Below are positions 1 through 13,419 of a stretch of 64,000 bases of DNA, in pieces. The position numbers and the translations under genes were made by a program. How positions within the stretch are numbered: position 1 is the stretch's first letter; the number at the start of each line of letters is the position of its first letter. The stretch covers positions 6,509,001-6,573,000 of the forward strand of contig OY821771.1 of NCBI GenBank assembly GCA_963682175.1. Direction: 5' to 3'. The notes beneath the pieces are model-generated. The model ran no database searches. It was not told the origin of the DNA and saw only the letters and a program-made list of their open reading frames with translations. The stretch comes from Triglochin maritima (lineage: Eukaryota > Streptophyta > Magnoliopsida > Alismatales > Juncaginaceae).

Positions 1-780
1 TGAGCAAGCCGTATACTGCATTTTTTCTGGGACCATATGTAATGTTTTACAGTGTGGCACCTTTTTTGTTGCTCGTCTCTTCTTGTCGGCAACCCTTCTT
101 TGGGCATAATTTGGCTCCGTATAAACTGTTTTTTCAGAGCATTGGTTAAACTTAATGGTACAAAGTCCAGTAATCTAATATCATGGACCAAAATGCTGTC
201 CTTGTCATGGACAAATAATGTAGTATCTTTAAATGTGTTTTGCTTATGATTTGGCACATAAGAATGTGTTTTGCTATTATACAGGCTCTTTAAATTGGTA
301 AAGTGTTGGGTTGATAACATCTCATGTCTTATTGAAATTTTGTTGTTGTTGTTGTTGACATATATCTATATTGTGCTTTGTAGGTCTATGGTCTTGCAAT
401 GTAGTAGATGAAGATGTATATGTAAATGTGTTCTTAAGTCATGTTGAACTGATGGCGTAATTTAGGAATAAAATAATAATGTGTATTAGTTTGATAAAGC
501 TCTTTGAATGTCTATAGTCTATACAGTTCGAACATTGAGCAATTATTCCCTTTCCCTCTTGTACCCCTTTTTTGTCATTTATTAATGATAAAAAAGAGCA
601 ATGAAAAATAAATATTTAAATAGTTTCCCTTGGCATATAATAGAGATGGTACTTTTAGAGACTTGAATTGATAATACATATAATAAAGCACTGGTATTAG
701 TATTCATCTATATTTCCTTTCATTATTTATCATGTTTCAGCTTATATGACTTTCTTCACAATCCATATTGAGATTTGCAG

Positions 781-3700
781 TTGCAAAAAACAAATGATGA
801 GCAAAAAAGAAGAATCCAAATAAATGAGCGCCTTCTTAAAGTTGCTGAGGTTGGTGCATCCACATTAGCTTATTTATGTTAAGCACTTCAGTAACAATAT
901 GTGTTGACGATTCTTGTCTTGTTTACTAGGAGGAGCTGATGAAAGCAAAATTAGAAGCATCATCAAAACTAAAAGAATTGGCCGAGGTGAGAGCTTGTGT
1001 TTGACATGATCAATTTTCTTGTTCTGTTTATTTGTTTCCTTTCTGTTACTGCTGATATCTCAACAATAGTTAAATGTATAAAGTTTACATTCTCTTTATC
1101 AGTCCGAATCTTCTATTCAGAATGTATTCTTCACCTTAAATGATCAAATATCATGCCAAACGATTAAAAAAAGTATCATGCCAAATGGTATTGTAACTTG
1201 GTCAATCTTCAGTAATATTACTCCCTTACCTGAATAATTGGCACGGGCCCTGGGGATACGAAAATGAATTTTAGATTGCATAGTAGAGATCTATCAAGAT
1301 TGTCATTTAATATCAATTAACCGAAAAATCATGAGATGGATACTTGTAAACGTGTCTAGTATGTATGTGACCATATGATGGGTGCTCATATTTGTGTGTC
1401 TGCCTTTTAGTTATATTGATCGTCTTGATTGTGTAGGATACTTTAACTCATATTCTCAACTGGTGATAATTATTTTTAAACTTTTCTGATATTCTTGATT
1501 TGATTGATATACTATGATTCCCACTTGCTTTGTGATTTAACTTCCACTTGTATGTCATAATTGGCCTCCTCTCATGCAAAGAGTTTTTTCACTCTTATAT
1601 TGCACCAACATATGGCATAATGATTTGTTGATTAACTATTGGTTGGATGTGCACATATCAGAACATCAGCTTTATAATTAAAATATTATCTGATGAACAT
1701 TTATAATAACAGATTTGTCTAGGTTATCAATAAGAAAATAGTTGAACTCTGAATGCTATTTTAAGTTTTAACCCATATTTCAAGGTCTTTTGAAACTCCT
1801 ATGCTTTATCATTTTGATGCATTTTCTTGCAGGTTCATAATGCCTGGTTGCCAACATGGCTTGCAACTCATTTGGAATATTGTCAGGTAATAAAAATATG
1901 ATAACTTCAAAACTACCTGAGATATGTTCTTGTTTTCTAATTTTACTCTCCTTTCGCAGAAATATACTGCCACTCAATGGAATCATCATGGAAAACCTGC
2001 CTTGGAGACTTTTCTGCTCAAGGTGCTTGCATTTGACTTTAAAGCATAGTTTGTTGGGGGGATTTTTTCTTCCAAATTTCCACAATTTTCTTCGGTTCTA
2101 TGCATGAATTTCGTCTTATTGTAATCATAGATTAATTTCACCATCATTTTTTCTCAGGCGTCAGACTTATCAGCTAAAGCAAAGAAGCATGTTGAACCTC
2201 ATTTGGAGACTGTCCACGATGTAAGTTTACATGTGCCATGCTTATTTGAGTTTCTCATGTATGATATATTTATGAATTTTTTTGGTAATGTATCTTCCTT
2301 TTCCTAGTTAGTAACTGGAAGAGTTCCTTATTCCTTGCAATGTCAAATTATTGCCTTCTCATCTGAAGCAGAATATGCATGTCCTATTGCAGCACTACTT
2401 CTAATTTACCATCATACTTTGTATTATCAGCAATTTGCGCTTGGTTCAGATATTATTTTTTCCTGATATTTCTCTACATATTTAGCTTGCTATTGTTTCT
2501 TATGTCATTGTTATCTATTTTGAAGAAATGGATACCTGCCTTAAAGGAGCATTGGGTTGCATTTTTAACCTTCATTGATCCTCACTATCAACGGGCATCT
2601 GTCAAGACAATTGAGTTTTACAAAACATCTTTGAGTGCAATCAAGCCACATGCTTTGAGGGCTCAAGAGCTAGCTAACCCGTACTTCCAGGTTCTTTATT
2701 GTCTATATTCTATATGGAAGTCCGCAGCTTAGGGTAAAAACTTATTTTTTTATCCTTTATAATACATTATAACCACTTGCAGGAGGCTAAGAAAATCTCT
2801 AAACCATATATTGATCAAGTTGCCACTGTTACTAGACCACATGTTGAGAAAGTCCGAATCATATTAAAACCTTATACAAAGAAAGCCATGCGTGCATATG
2901 GGAAATTTCTGAAATCTGCAACATCCTATCACCAGAAGGTGTTTTTCTCTCTGAATTTTACAGTCTGTTGAATTTCTTATTTCCTTCTAGCTTTCCAGTC
3001 TTACAGCATATACCTATTAGGGTAGGGACTAGGGAGTGATAACTAAACCACTTCCAATCTGGGGGAGGAAAATAATAATTTCTCCCTGGACTTTCATGAT
3101 GCTATTACACAGAATCTGCTAGTCTAACTATTTTGTTCTCCATGTGTACCATGTCAAACAACGAGTTATGATTTCCCAATATTTTCAACTTTCAACTAAT
3201 CATACTGGTGACATCTTTCCTGTTAATATGGGGTTCAAATGGAAAAAAAGCCCAAGGTGGATATGGTTCAAGAACTAATGTGTGATTCATGTCCTACTGA
3301 TGTAAAAAAAGGGCTTGTAATTCATGGCCTATAAACATTTCCAAGTCACATCAATCTCACATACCAATTGCAGTTGGCTATATGAGCTTAGGTACACAGT
3401 TTAGTAAATGAAATCTGAAAGTTGTCAATGGAATTGTCAAACATGTAAATTTTATGAGCAGATAGGTTGAATGTTATTCATCCGGAAGGACAAAGTAAAC
3501 AAAAAATGGAAAAATATGGTATCCTTGCACTTGTAAGCTATGCCAAATCAGTATGCCATTGACAAACTTAAACATGAGGTTCCATTACCTTAAATTTTCA
3601 GTTTCCTGTTTCGTGGCATGGTTAATTTATTGTTGGTCTTACCACCCAAACTTGATATGATTGAAACACCATGTCTCTTTATCTACTATAAACACAAAGG

Positions 3701-4291
3701 TGACCTCATAAGATCAATCCATTTATTGATTCAATGCCACCAAGAGTGACGTTAATTTGATACATTTCTGGTCATATGATAAGTTAAGTTCTCAAAGAAA
3801 ACCATGCTCTTCATCGAATTTGTTGCTGTAATGTGTAGGGAAATGATGCCTCTTACATTCTAGTGTTCGAAGCTACATTTAACTTGATAATTATGACAGG
3901 TGCAAGCTGTGGCGCACGAAAAATTGAAAAAATATGAGCTAACTAAAGCTTTGGCTACAAAAGAACTCGTCTGGTTTCTGGTATAATTCGTTAATAACTT
4001 TTTATCTTGATCGAAATAATTATTTTGTTCTTCTCTGGTTTTGTCTGAAATAATTATTTCTGATGTTTGCCTCTCTCTTGCAGGCTTCTGCTTTTCTGGC
4101 AGTGCCCATATACCTACTTTTTCTATTTGTTGCATCTTTCTTCAGGTTAGTCATTTCTGTTTTTTTATTTCAAGTGGAAATGTCAATCATAATTGTTGAA
4201 AATTTGCAGCAAAAAGACAAGGAAACATTCACGGCATTCACATGCAAACCACGTTCATCGCAGACCCAAGCGCAGGCATGCTGAGAAGTAG
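781..4291 (+). CDS. Coiled-coil, C-terminally membrane-anchored protein (AT2G24420/AT4G31340 family), 3' part
   Basis: Ten exons join in one frame: 781-849, 930-986, 1833-1886, 1960-2022, 2158-2220, 2526-2690, 2783-2938, 3900-3980, 4084-4145 and 4210-4291. All introns are GT-AG, and the stop is TAG at 4289-4291. The visible 283 residues start inside a charged coiled coil ([20 protein letters not shown]). They continue with short repeats of the type KPYxxxV ([18 protein letters not shown]), then one hydrophobic helix ([20 protein letters not shown]), and end in a short basic tail ([11 protein letters not shown]). This layout matches the plant family annotated in Arabidopsis as DNA-repair-ATPase-like or myosin-heavy-chain-like. 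A tail-anchored endomembrane protein is my inference, and no enzymatic function is claimed. The 5' exons lie upstream of the window. Bases 1-780 look like intron. Confidence 0.82.
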
Positions 4292-7200
4292 GTATCGATG
4301 TCTCTGGCTATAAGGTTTTTGCTGTGTTTATACTTGGCATGTGTGTGCTTTCTGGTTCAACCTTTCATTTTTTAATTAATTTTCGTAGGGTCGGTTAAAC
4401 CTGATCACCTACCTTTTACACCTAGAATGCCATGTACGTAGTAGAATATGTTTTGCTGGAAACTTCGCTTAATTTTGTGATTTATGAACATAATTGACTT
4501 TCCTATGATGTTTGCAGTTTCATTGAACTTGCAACCCTTTTGTTACTGCTTTCATTCTTCAAATTTTATGTATTATCCTCTGTGCAGAATACAGTCTTGC
4601 TGCAAAAATCAGGCACCGGGTGAAACTTAACGGGGTGATTTTTTGAAGTGCTGTCGGCTCCACCCAGCGAGGCCTGTTTCATGAGGTTATAGTTTGTTAG
4701 TAGGCTAGAGATATTTAAGTTGTCACCATTCATTTATGAGGGCTGTCTGACCTGAAGCTTGTGTAGTGCACTCTTCTCTCCTAACATCACGTAAACTATA
4801 CGTTCCCTGGTGGTTATACCCTCGAAGAATTCTGGAAAAGATATCTTACCACTTATGTTTCTGTGTACTTTTGAGTTAGCTTTGGGAAAGTTGGAGGATT
4901 CTCAAGTTTCCATTCTGTATACGTGATAGTTAACTGGTTATGCCATAATGCCGAAGTTTAATGTGTAATGTGGTATTTAATAACTAATGGCCTCTTATTA
5001 TGCTGCACGTTTGTTTACGGGTTGGGCTCATTAAATGTTGGAACGTGTTCGTGTGGATCGCTTCATGTGATCTTGTTGTGGAATCTGTTGCTCCGTTCTA
5101 AAAGAGCATGCGTGCTTGTTTTGGGTGTGTCAGAGCCCAATGAGTTGGTTAAGTTCGTAATTTGATCTTCCATTGAGAACGCTTATCAAGAAAAAGTGTC
5201 ATACCTATACCATGGTTTGGTGTAGATTGGTATTTGGTCATTTGGTACTAAACACTTGATTCTTCCTCTTGGGTCTTCCCTAACCTCCATAATTTTGCAA
5301 CATACCACTAACACCTATTTTATTCCCACCACTAACATCCTTTTTAACTCTTTCACTAACATCTTTTTTAATCCTAAAAACCCAGCCATCACTTCCTTCT
5401 TTCCTATATAATAATATAGTCAACATGTAATACACTTTCTCCACCATTATCAATTTAACGTGAAGAATATTTAGGAGTTTGCAATTTTGATGGTTCTTCT
5501 ACATATCTATATTTCTTTTCTGATTCTTATGTTAACAACTTACCATTTACCATATAGTACTTTATGGGTACTCATATTTTGTTTTTACTTGCCTTTTTGT
5601 TTTGTTTTTGGTGAGTTTGGTTGCATTTCACGATAATACCAATGATCAATCTAACATTTGTTTATACGTACATCTTTTTTGTTTTATATCATTGTCTTGT
5701 AACAAAATTGGACAATTCTCGTTGGTTCGATGCCATTAATATTATACTATTATTTTTTTAGGCCTTATTTTATATGGAACTCTTAATTCCAAGAGAATGA
5801 AATTTCAGAGGAGTCTTTCTTGAGCCGAGGTAAGGAGCTCAAAAAAGAAGAATTCACCAATTTGATCTAATTTAAATTATTTGCGCAAAATTGAGACTAG
5901 TATTGAGAATGTGATTTGTCAAGTTGGTCAATCATTTGGAGTTACGCTTACAAATTTCAATCGTAGGTTATTTGTTTGGTGGGAAAATGCATTGAACAAG
6001 CTCTAACATCCCCCGCCTTTCCAGTTCACCTATTGACATCAAAAACTTATTTTTGACCTACACTCCAGGAAATTGGTGTAGAAAATCACTTTAATGACTT
6101 CTTGGTTGACAATGTCCTAGGACATGTCAAAATCCTGGAAATCAAAGAGATTCCTGCTAAAAAGGATACCTAGAAAGCGTTTGAGTTTTAAACTTCTTCA
6201 TGACTTAATAGAACCGTGCGGTTGAGAAATGGTTTCTGCTAAAGTCCTCATGATTTTCAACATCTAATGGTATTTATGGTTCCATACTTGTATAGGTAGA
6301 CTTATCTCTGTCAAAAGTCCAAAGTTGGAACATCGAAGAGTTAGTTGGATTATATAACGAAAATCTTTGTAGAAAAAGCTATAGGTCGTTGTACATACAA
6401 AAATAAGCTCGCAAATGTTAAGGATTGTTCGGGATACTTGTAAACTTGCGTTAACTCAAAAGTAAAACACTCTCATCCCAAAAGTTTAGCGTCGCAAACA
6501 AAATTTATAAATGCAAGTTATAAAAAAAAAAACTTTTGCATACACGCATATGCACGAAATTCCAAATATTTTCATTTATATATATATATATATATATATA
6601 TTGTATGTATCATTTTTGTTATTTGTGTCATTATGTGTGCACATATTTATCACATGTTATATTTATTAAAATGAAAATTCAATATCTTTAATTAATTGCT
6701 GTCAGCTGGTCTAAAGAAGTAAAGATGAACTACGTGTGTATCAAAGAAGAAGAAAAGATGGCATAATTGAAATGCCAAAGCTTAACTTACAACACGGAGT
6801 CTCAACTACCTAACAATTAAAGGAGCCGCAATGCTTGATCGGTTGTCACCCAAGGGTCGTATACTTTTGTTTATTTAGGTTTAAAATAGGTAAGAGTTCA
6901 AAGAAGAATAAAGGAAAAGAATTATAAAGTGAGGAATTTTAACATATATAACAAGGAATATATTAGGTTTATGCGACTTATGCTTGAATTTTTTGGGATG
7001 TTTGTTGTTGAAACAAAAAGAAGCAACTTTTGTGACGAAAATTTACATGTAAATTTGTGAACTTGGCTCATGCACATGATTAATGGTCAATGAAGCTAAT
7101 TTGGCACAAGACATATGTTATGTATGCCATACCTCCAGATCATAACAAGAAGAATTGGTATAATCCACATACATCCGTGTTACCAATTACAAATCTTCAG

Positions 7201-7733
7201 ATAATGTTGTTTATCATTCTGACAATTCTAGGAAGGTCTTCAAAGGTTTGTTGAGCTAAATTTGGAGAAGCTTTTGAAGTATTAAGACACCCAATCAAGT
7301 TTCTCTTTTCTCTTCTAGCTTCCTTTCCTTCTTTACGTAACAAACAATTTAGAATAATGCTTAGTAGTAGAAGAAAACATACACATGAAACATGACACTT
7401 GAGTTGGTCATCTCATTGTTTTGATAAACATGCAAGAAACTACAAATTCCCACTCCACCACAACCACCATTCCATACTGTCACGTACATCCTAAATACAA
7501 AGAACACCCTACACCTTAAAACTTCGCTTCAAACCACAACACAACACAAAATCAAACAAAAAAAAACAATCATGCATATCTTAGCTAAACGTTTTCTAAT
7601 ATGATTTCCTATTCTATATAACTAGATTCGAAGATGCAACACATTATTGATCATTGGGACTTAAATCTTAGTCTCGATTATTTCAAGACTAAAAATCTAT
7701 CATTTGTACTGATCCCAATTGGTTGTATCTTAA
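4292..7733. other. 3' UTR and intergenic DNA, no gene seen
   Basis: The first several hundred bases are probably the 3' untranslated region of the upstream gene. A further UTR intron is possible, with a donor-like GTATCG just after the stop and acceptor-like sites near 4388 and 4587. The remainder is AT-rich intergenic sequence with no supportable ORF. A (TA)n microsatellite lies at 6576-6601. Confidence 0.6.
6576..6601. repeat. (TA)n microsatellite
   Basis: About 13 uninterrupted TA dinucleotides in AT-rich intergenic DNA. Confidence 0.9.
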
Positions 7734-9818
7734 CTAATAGTTACCGGCACCCCAGTATCCATCAAGCTCCACACAAGCCTCCATGTTAGCATTATTATTG
7801 AACCTATTTCCCCCGGCATGAGCCTGGTTATTGACTTGATCATGGACCCCAACAAAACTAGGCTCACCACCCAACCCCACCTCTCCCCCCAACACCCCAA
7901 ACCCAGCTGACCCATGCATGGGCCTTCCCACCACCTGCCCATGTTGAGGGTGCACCCCAAGGTTCAGGTTCAGACCTGAAACCGTAAAATTGGCTTGATT
8001 TTGTTGTTGTTGTTGTTGCACTTGTTGGGCCATTGTGTTCACCATCATGGCTTGTTGGTTGCCACCTCTGGTGGTGGTGTTGCTTGTGAGGAGCCTTGTG
8101 AGCTCTGCAAGGTCTGTTGCAGCCATGTAGCTTCTAGAGGAAGTGCTTCCGTAGTAGGGGTCAGGGTGGTGGAGTGGTGGGAGGAGAGTCGAGTGCAATA
8201 GGTGGTCGTGGTGGAGAGCTTGGTTGGTGTATGGATTTATGTTGTTGAACGTTGTCGAACGAGCTTGAGTGGAAGTATTAGGGTTTGTGTACTTCTTTAC
8301 TCCGGAGCTCTTCTTGAAGGCCCGGCAAACGACCCATTCGTCCTGTTGTTATTGTTGTTGAATTGTTAAAAATAACAGTTATAATCTTATTATGTGATTT
8401 ACAATCACAAACTTTCGGTAGTTAGACCCCTTGATATTGATCTTGACTATTTCAAAATCAACGTATTGAAGTTAAAATTTGCATGAGTATTTACCTCATA
8501 AGAAGAAAATGACTAAATATCTAAAATAGACGAAATAATAATAAGCATGTCCAAGTAACAGAAATGAGTTCTATAATTCTATTATTGATGCACATATTTC
8601 ACTGTTGATTCATTATCAACTAATTTTTGTCTTTTCCTTTTTGAATAAGATGTAATCTTGCAATGATACAGCGAAGAGTGTTAAGTTGATGTGATCCAAT
8701 TTATAATGATTCTTGTTTTATAAGATTTAAGTAGACGAAAACGTACTGAAAAAAAATCAAATAATTATTTCTTAACAATGAAGCAACTATACCTCATATA
8801 TAATTGACTATCTACTTGACATCAAAAACTACAATCTACCAAGTAAAACAAACCAAACAAGTTAATTACCAATCATTACCTTAGAATTCTTGAAGGTGGA
8901 TTTGACATGCACACGATACTCATGTATCACCCAATTAGTCTTCTCCCCTCTAGGCGCTCTTCCTTTGTAGAACACCAGTGTCTTCTTCATCCCGACCAAA
9001 TCCGATGTGTTGCTGTTGAAAATCTCCTTGTCCTTCCCCGTGGTCTTCCAATAACCCGCGTTCGTGGCACGGTTCGTTCTCACTCCGGTTGGGTATTTCC
9101 GGTCACGGAGGTTGAAGAAGTACCACTCCTTCTCTCCCATCTTTGCCTTCCCTGAATTTACATAGTGAAGAGAATTTACTAAATTGATCTCATCAAGTGA
9201 TCATGCACAGTTGTACACTAATTAATTTTAACCATATAGAATGATAATTCTATAAGAATATTTCTCAGAATTTTATATGTCGAATTTAGTTTCATATATA
9301 TCATGCGTACATATATCACGCAGGGAAGCTACAAATTGAACACATAGAAAATGATAATCACATGGTTCGTGTAAATAGTATTGATTAGGTAACAAAACAT
9401 GATCATAATTTGGATGACCAAATTATTGTCGCAGACAACATCCACAATACCTGCACAATTGACTATAGATGCACATGATTAAGAAAACGACCAAAACATG
9501 ATTACATGGACATAATCATATCTAAACAATAATTGACATACGTAATTAGATCTGACTGCAAAATTTTGAAATGTAGTCCTTCAGAAAAAGCAAATTAACA
9601 AGCAAAAGACTCACTTGAACAACATGTGTAAGTACTCAAGAATATATACCTGGAATATCCCATGGTTCGCATCGGTTGAGATCGATATCAGCGATGGCTT
9701 TTGCTGTGAAATTGGAGTCTGAGATCTTGTTTTTGAGGTAGTAAGTGATCAGCTCTTCATCGGTGGGATGAAATCGAAACCCCGGAGGCAAATTATCATT
9801 TTTCTTCGCATCATCCAT
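7734..9818 (-). CDS. NAC-domain transcription factor (NAC92/ORE1/NAC100-like subgroup)
   Basis: Three exons read 9818-9650, 9151-8880 and 8342-7734. The junction codons are PG/KAKMG and NSK/DEWVVC, and the total is 349 residues. Residues 9-155 form a full NAC domain with all five subdomains: [67 protein letters not shown] with [20 protein letters not shown], and [14 protein letters not shown] proteins bind DNA as dimers and usually activate transcription. The C-terminal 195 residues are rich in H, N and Q, include a short polyglutamine run, and end in GYWGAGNY, as expected for an activation region. The two introns sit at the positions usual for NAC genes. The ATG at 9816-9818 is the first in frame and begins [10 protein letters not shown] do not see the EHVSCFS-type motif that encodes the miR164 target in ORE1/CUC relatives. 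The subgroup call is less sure than the family call. Confidence 0.93.
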
Positions 9819-11779
9819 CCTCAGATGAATCTAACACGCCCTTCTTCTTATTGACCTCAATTTGGTCAGGTCACCAACTTAGCAACCCTAAAAGCTATAT
9901 AAATACTTATTCCTTAGGTAAGATGTTTGATTATGAAAAATTAAGTAAAGAAAACCCTTCTAAATATATGATCTACCCTTGTATTAATTTTCTTCTATAT
10001 GTTGCACCACTAGCAAGCAAAAAAATCTAAAAACCTATTTACTCTCAATCACAACCTAAATCAAGAGATGAACTATACATGCATAATCCTCATGAATCTT
10101 GACATGATCATGAAGAATAAGAAGAAATTTAGTAAAGATCAAGTAGGTGGTATAGCTATTGATGGGAAATGAAGATGGGTGAGTTAAGGGAAGAAGGTGG
10201 GTTTGATGTGTGGTGAAATCGTTGAAGGAAAAGATTGAGAAGGGAAGGATGAAATATAAGGACTTGTGTTGGATGGAAACAGCTAGGTAGAGAAAGTGGA
10301 GTGTCTTCTTCAAGCTCTTACCAACTCAAGGTCGTCATCTACACGTTTGATTGTCTCCCCTCGCCTCTTGTATATGCCTTTAGACTAACAAACCAATTGT
10401 TCAGTAATTACAAATTTGGACTCATAACTAATTAATCGTATTTGATCTTAGAGTAGTCGAGACTAATTATCACATGCCGAGAAAACATGTTTAGTGATAA
10501 ACATGTTTATCAATAAAGAATTTTATATAAGAGTGTAATTGACTCGATCAAAAAAATTGACTCCCGAATATTAATGCATAGTATCACTAAATACAAAAAA
10601 AAAATCTCTTTATAAAACACTCGAGTTAGCTGAGTCTTCTAGCCTAGCTCGAGTGGGCTTGTTTATAAGTAATCAAATTGGAAAAAGTGTTATTTTTTAG
10701 GTTCTTTTATTTTCGAGTTAAATCAGATTTTTTTTAACGGATAAGGTTGAGTCCAACTCGAATCGAGTTCCCAGTTCAAACCTAGGGTTGACAATACTGT
10801 TTTGATGCAACCCCTCTTATAGCGTAAAAGTGAGGTGTAAGTTTGTAGGTGTGTATGTGTCATCTGCATTTTGAAACTTCAAATTTTCAGAAAAGTTTCA
10901 GTTTGAAAATTTACCTTTGATTGCATGCTAAGAATCAATATGAATAGTAGTATTGAAAATGTGCACACCGTAATTTCAACTCGTCAACCTGTGATTAAAT
11001 CTTCACACTTATTTGCAACTTTATTCCAAATGAACTATATATATAGTCAAGATCTAATAGGTCCAACTCATCTTATTTGTTTAAACCCTTTATAATTTTA
11101 CCATTATATTTAATTACCGTTAATCTACAGTCAATGGTTAAGTTGTCAAAAAAATTGTACTCATAATCCAAACTAGTAAATATTGACCTCTTATTGAAGT
11201 TTACTCGTTAGATTTATTCTCATATTTAGATCAAAATTGAAGTTTACACCGAAAATGAGTCAGAAGTTCAAACATATGACACGTCATGACAAACATTACT
11301 AATTTAATCATATAATAGATGAATTCATGAAACTAGTACATAAATCTATTCATATTTTTTTAAAATGTTCAAATAAAATAACATATGAATTCAAAGGTTG
11401 GTAACATAAATTTAGATGAATTATGGGTATAATGAGAATTTTAGTAAGCGTCATTGTAGTTTGGAAAATCGACAAAATCTGATTTTGATGAACTCAAATC
11501 TGAAGATTATTTGAATAAACCATAGGTCGTGTTTGCAAAACGTAACTGCATTAATATAACTTTGGAAATTCACTTCCCTAGTAAACCCCTTCTTCTATTT
11601 CAACGATCTATCTTACCAACAATGTTGGGGTTTTGGCATGTATTAAATGAATGTTTTGATTTGCTATTATTTTGGGCAGGGTCAAGAAAAAAGGGAGCGG
11701 ATGAGCTCTTTAAATATCAGATTAAACGAGAAAAAATTGAACATTTTACCACATTGGCAGCATTTATCACTACCTGAAA
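9819..11779. other. NAC upstream region and intergenic DNA
   Basis: The first 500 bp or so upstream of the NAC start, read on the minus strand, should hold its 5' leader and promoter. No motif there is strong enough to list. The rest is AT-rich with no supported gene or repeat. Confidence 0.5.
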
Positions 11780-12006
11780 CAGTGCCAACAATCCACCGCT
11801 TGCAACATTGAATGCACTTACTCAACCGAATGGGATGGCCGCCGCCGCTGTCAATCCAACTGATAGTGAGCTTGCTGGAAGAGCTAACACAGGAGGAGGA
11901 AAGGTGAGCGGTTGAAGAACCAACCGAGACAGTTGAGCGGGTGAGAATATTAGAGGAAGTGAGATACTTACCCCGGGCAACTCCTTCATCCTCAGCTGAC
12001 ACCTAA
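11780..12006 (+). pseudogene. Possible decayed coding fragment
   Basis: This GC-richer island in AT-rich DNA can be read as LLEELTQEEER, a TGA stop, AVEEPTETVERVRILEEV and then YLPRATPSSSADT before a stop. A second frame reads NNPPLATLNALTQPNG. It looks like a broken acidic coding segment, possibly an old gag-like or host fragment, but no family is recognised. Confidence 0.22.
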
Positions 12007-12903
12007 TAGAATGTGGTTGGGATCACGACTAACACCGGAAATGAGGTGATTTTTGGGTAATTTTGATTCGTTACTGTTTTAGGCTGTTTTACAACCATTT
12101 AGGTTGTTTTATAGCTTAGGCAAAACTATTTACGGTTGTAATATTACTTTGTATTTTGTTTGGAGGGTTGTGACAACATACATCCTATTTTATTATCTAT
12201 GCAATTAACTATCTTTACAAAAAAAACTAATTGATTTATTACCCAAAACTAACCACTTCCGTAAATACCTCCCAAACTAATTCAAAATTACACTAACACA
12301 TTTAGCATTTCATAACATTTTAGATACCTTTAAACTTGAAGCCCATTTCAATTGCATCCTCATCTTCAGTTCATATAATTTAGACATTGTTCTTATATAT
12401 GTTCATATAAGAGAATACACTTGGTTTGTAAAGACAAAAAAACAATTGATGGCCGTTTCCTTTTTTTAAAGTTCTACAAAGCAATCGCCCCAAAACTATA
12501 GAATCAGTCTCCCTTTTTTTTGAAATTCTTAAACAAGTCAACCACATGATAAATTAATAAATTAGAAATTCTGAATCTAATTTGATACAAAACCGAAGAC
12601 AGTAGGGTCAAAACCAAACTTAAAAGTGACCACCAAAACGATAAGATCAGATTCGCTGTAAAGTAACAACATATCAATCTATCATGGAATGGAAAAGGCA
12701 CAACTCACAAAAGTGATATATTGAATTATGAAAAGAATATTCACGTAATTATTTTTTTGAACTCTAATATCGACGTAATTACCTCTTTAAGATTTTTCAC
12801 GTCAAAAACCAAGTCGAGCAATGTAAAATACACAACAAGACAAGGGCATTCTCGGAAAGCAATTGAGCAGAGAAAACGACAAAACAAGACAAGGACCAGA
12901 TCC

Positions 12904-13011
12904 CACGTGAGGTGGGTTCCACGTAGATCAGCTGCCTCCACGTGTGGACCCCAACGGATGGGCCCCACGTGTGACGGTCGGACCGTTGACCTGGAGACAA
13001 ATCATCACGTG
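12904..13011. promoter_or_regulatory. Cluster of four perfect G-boxes (CACGTG)
   Basis: CACGTG occurs at 12904-12909, 12939-12944, 12966-12971 and 13006-13011. There is also a near match, CCACGTAG, around 12919 and a GTTGACC W-box-like site near 12984. G-box/ABRE elements are bound by bZIP and bHLH factors. Four copies in 108 bp in otherwise AT-rich DNA suggest a promoter or enhancer. The inverted repeat ACCGGGAA/TTCCCGGT follows at 13013-13032. No well-supported gene starts nearby on either strand, so the target is unknown. Confidence 0.5.
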
Positions 13012-13287
13012 AACCGGGAATAGGTTCCCGGTCCACCGAACCATCACCTTTTTTCTTGGGGGAAAATAAGAAAACTATTTCAAGTCCAATTAAATCATAT
13101 GTTTTACCTCATCAACTTCCCAATATGATTCTCTTCTTTCTTTCCTCCTTCCTTCCTTCGTTTGTTTGATGATTAACTGTTCAGTTTGAATATCATTGGG
13201 TTTGGTAAGAGCTAGATAAAAGGGTGAATTGTTTACATATCTTTGATTGATTTGTGTCTGGACAACACTTTGGACCTTCTTTGAACT

Positions 13288-13419
13288 GTGAAGTTCTTAA
13301 ACTTATATTTCTAACTAGGGTAAATTATAGTTTATACCTTTTAATTGTGATCGAGTAACATTTTGACACATGAAGTTCTTATACTTATATTTCTAACTAG
13401 GGTAAATTATAGTTTATCA
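13288..13419. repeat. Local direct duplication of about 49 bp
   Basis: The block starting TGAAGTTCTTA at 13288-13336 recurs at 13371-13419 with about one mismatch, 83 bp apart. It is intergenic and has no coding content. Confidence 0.75.
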
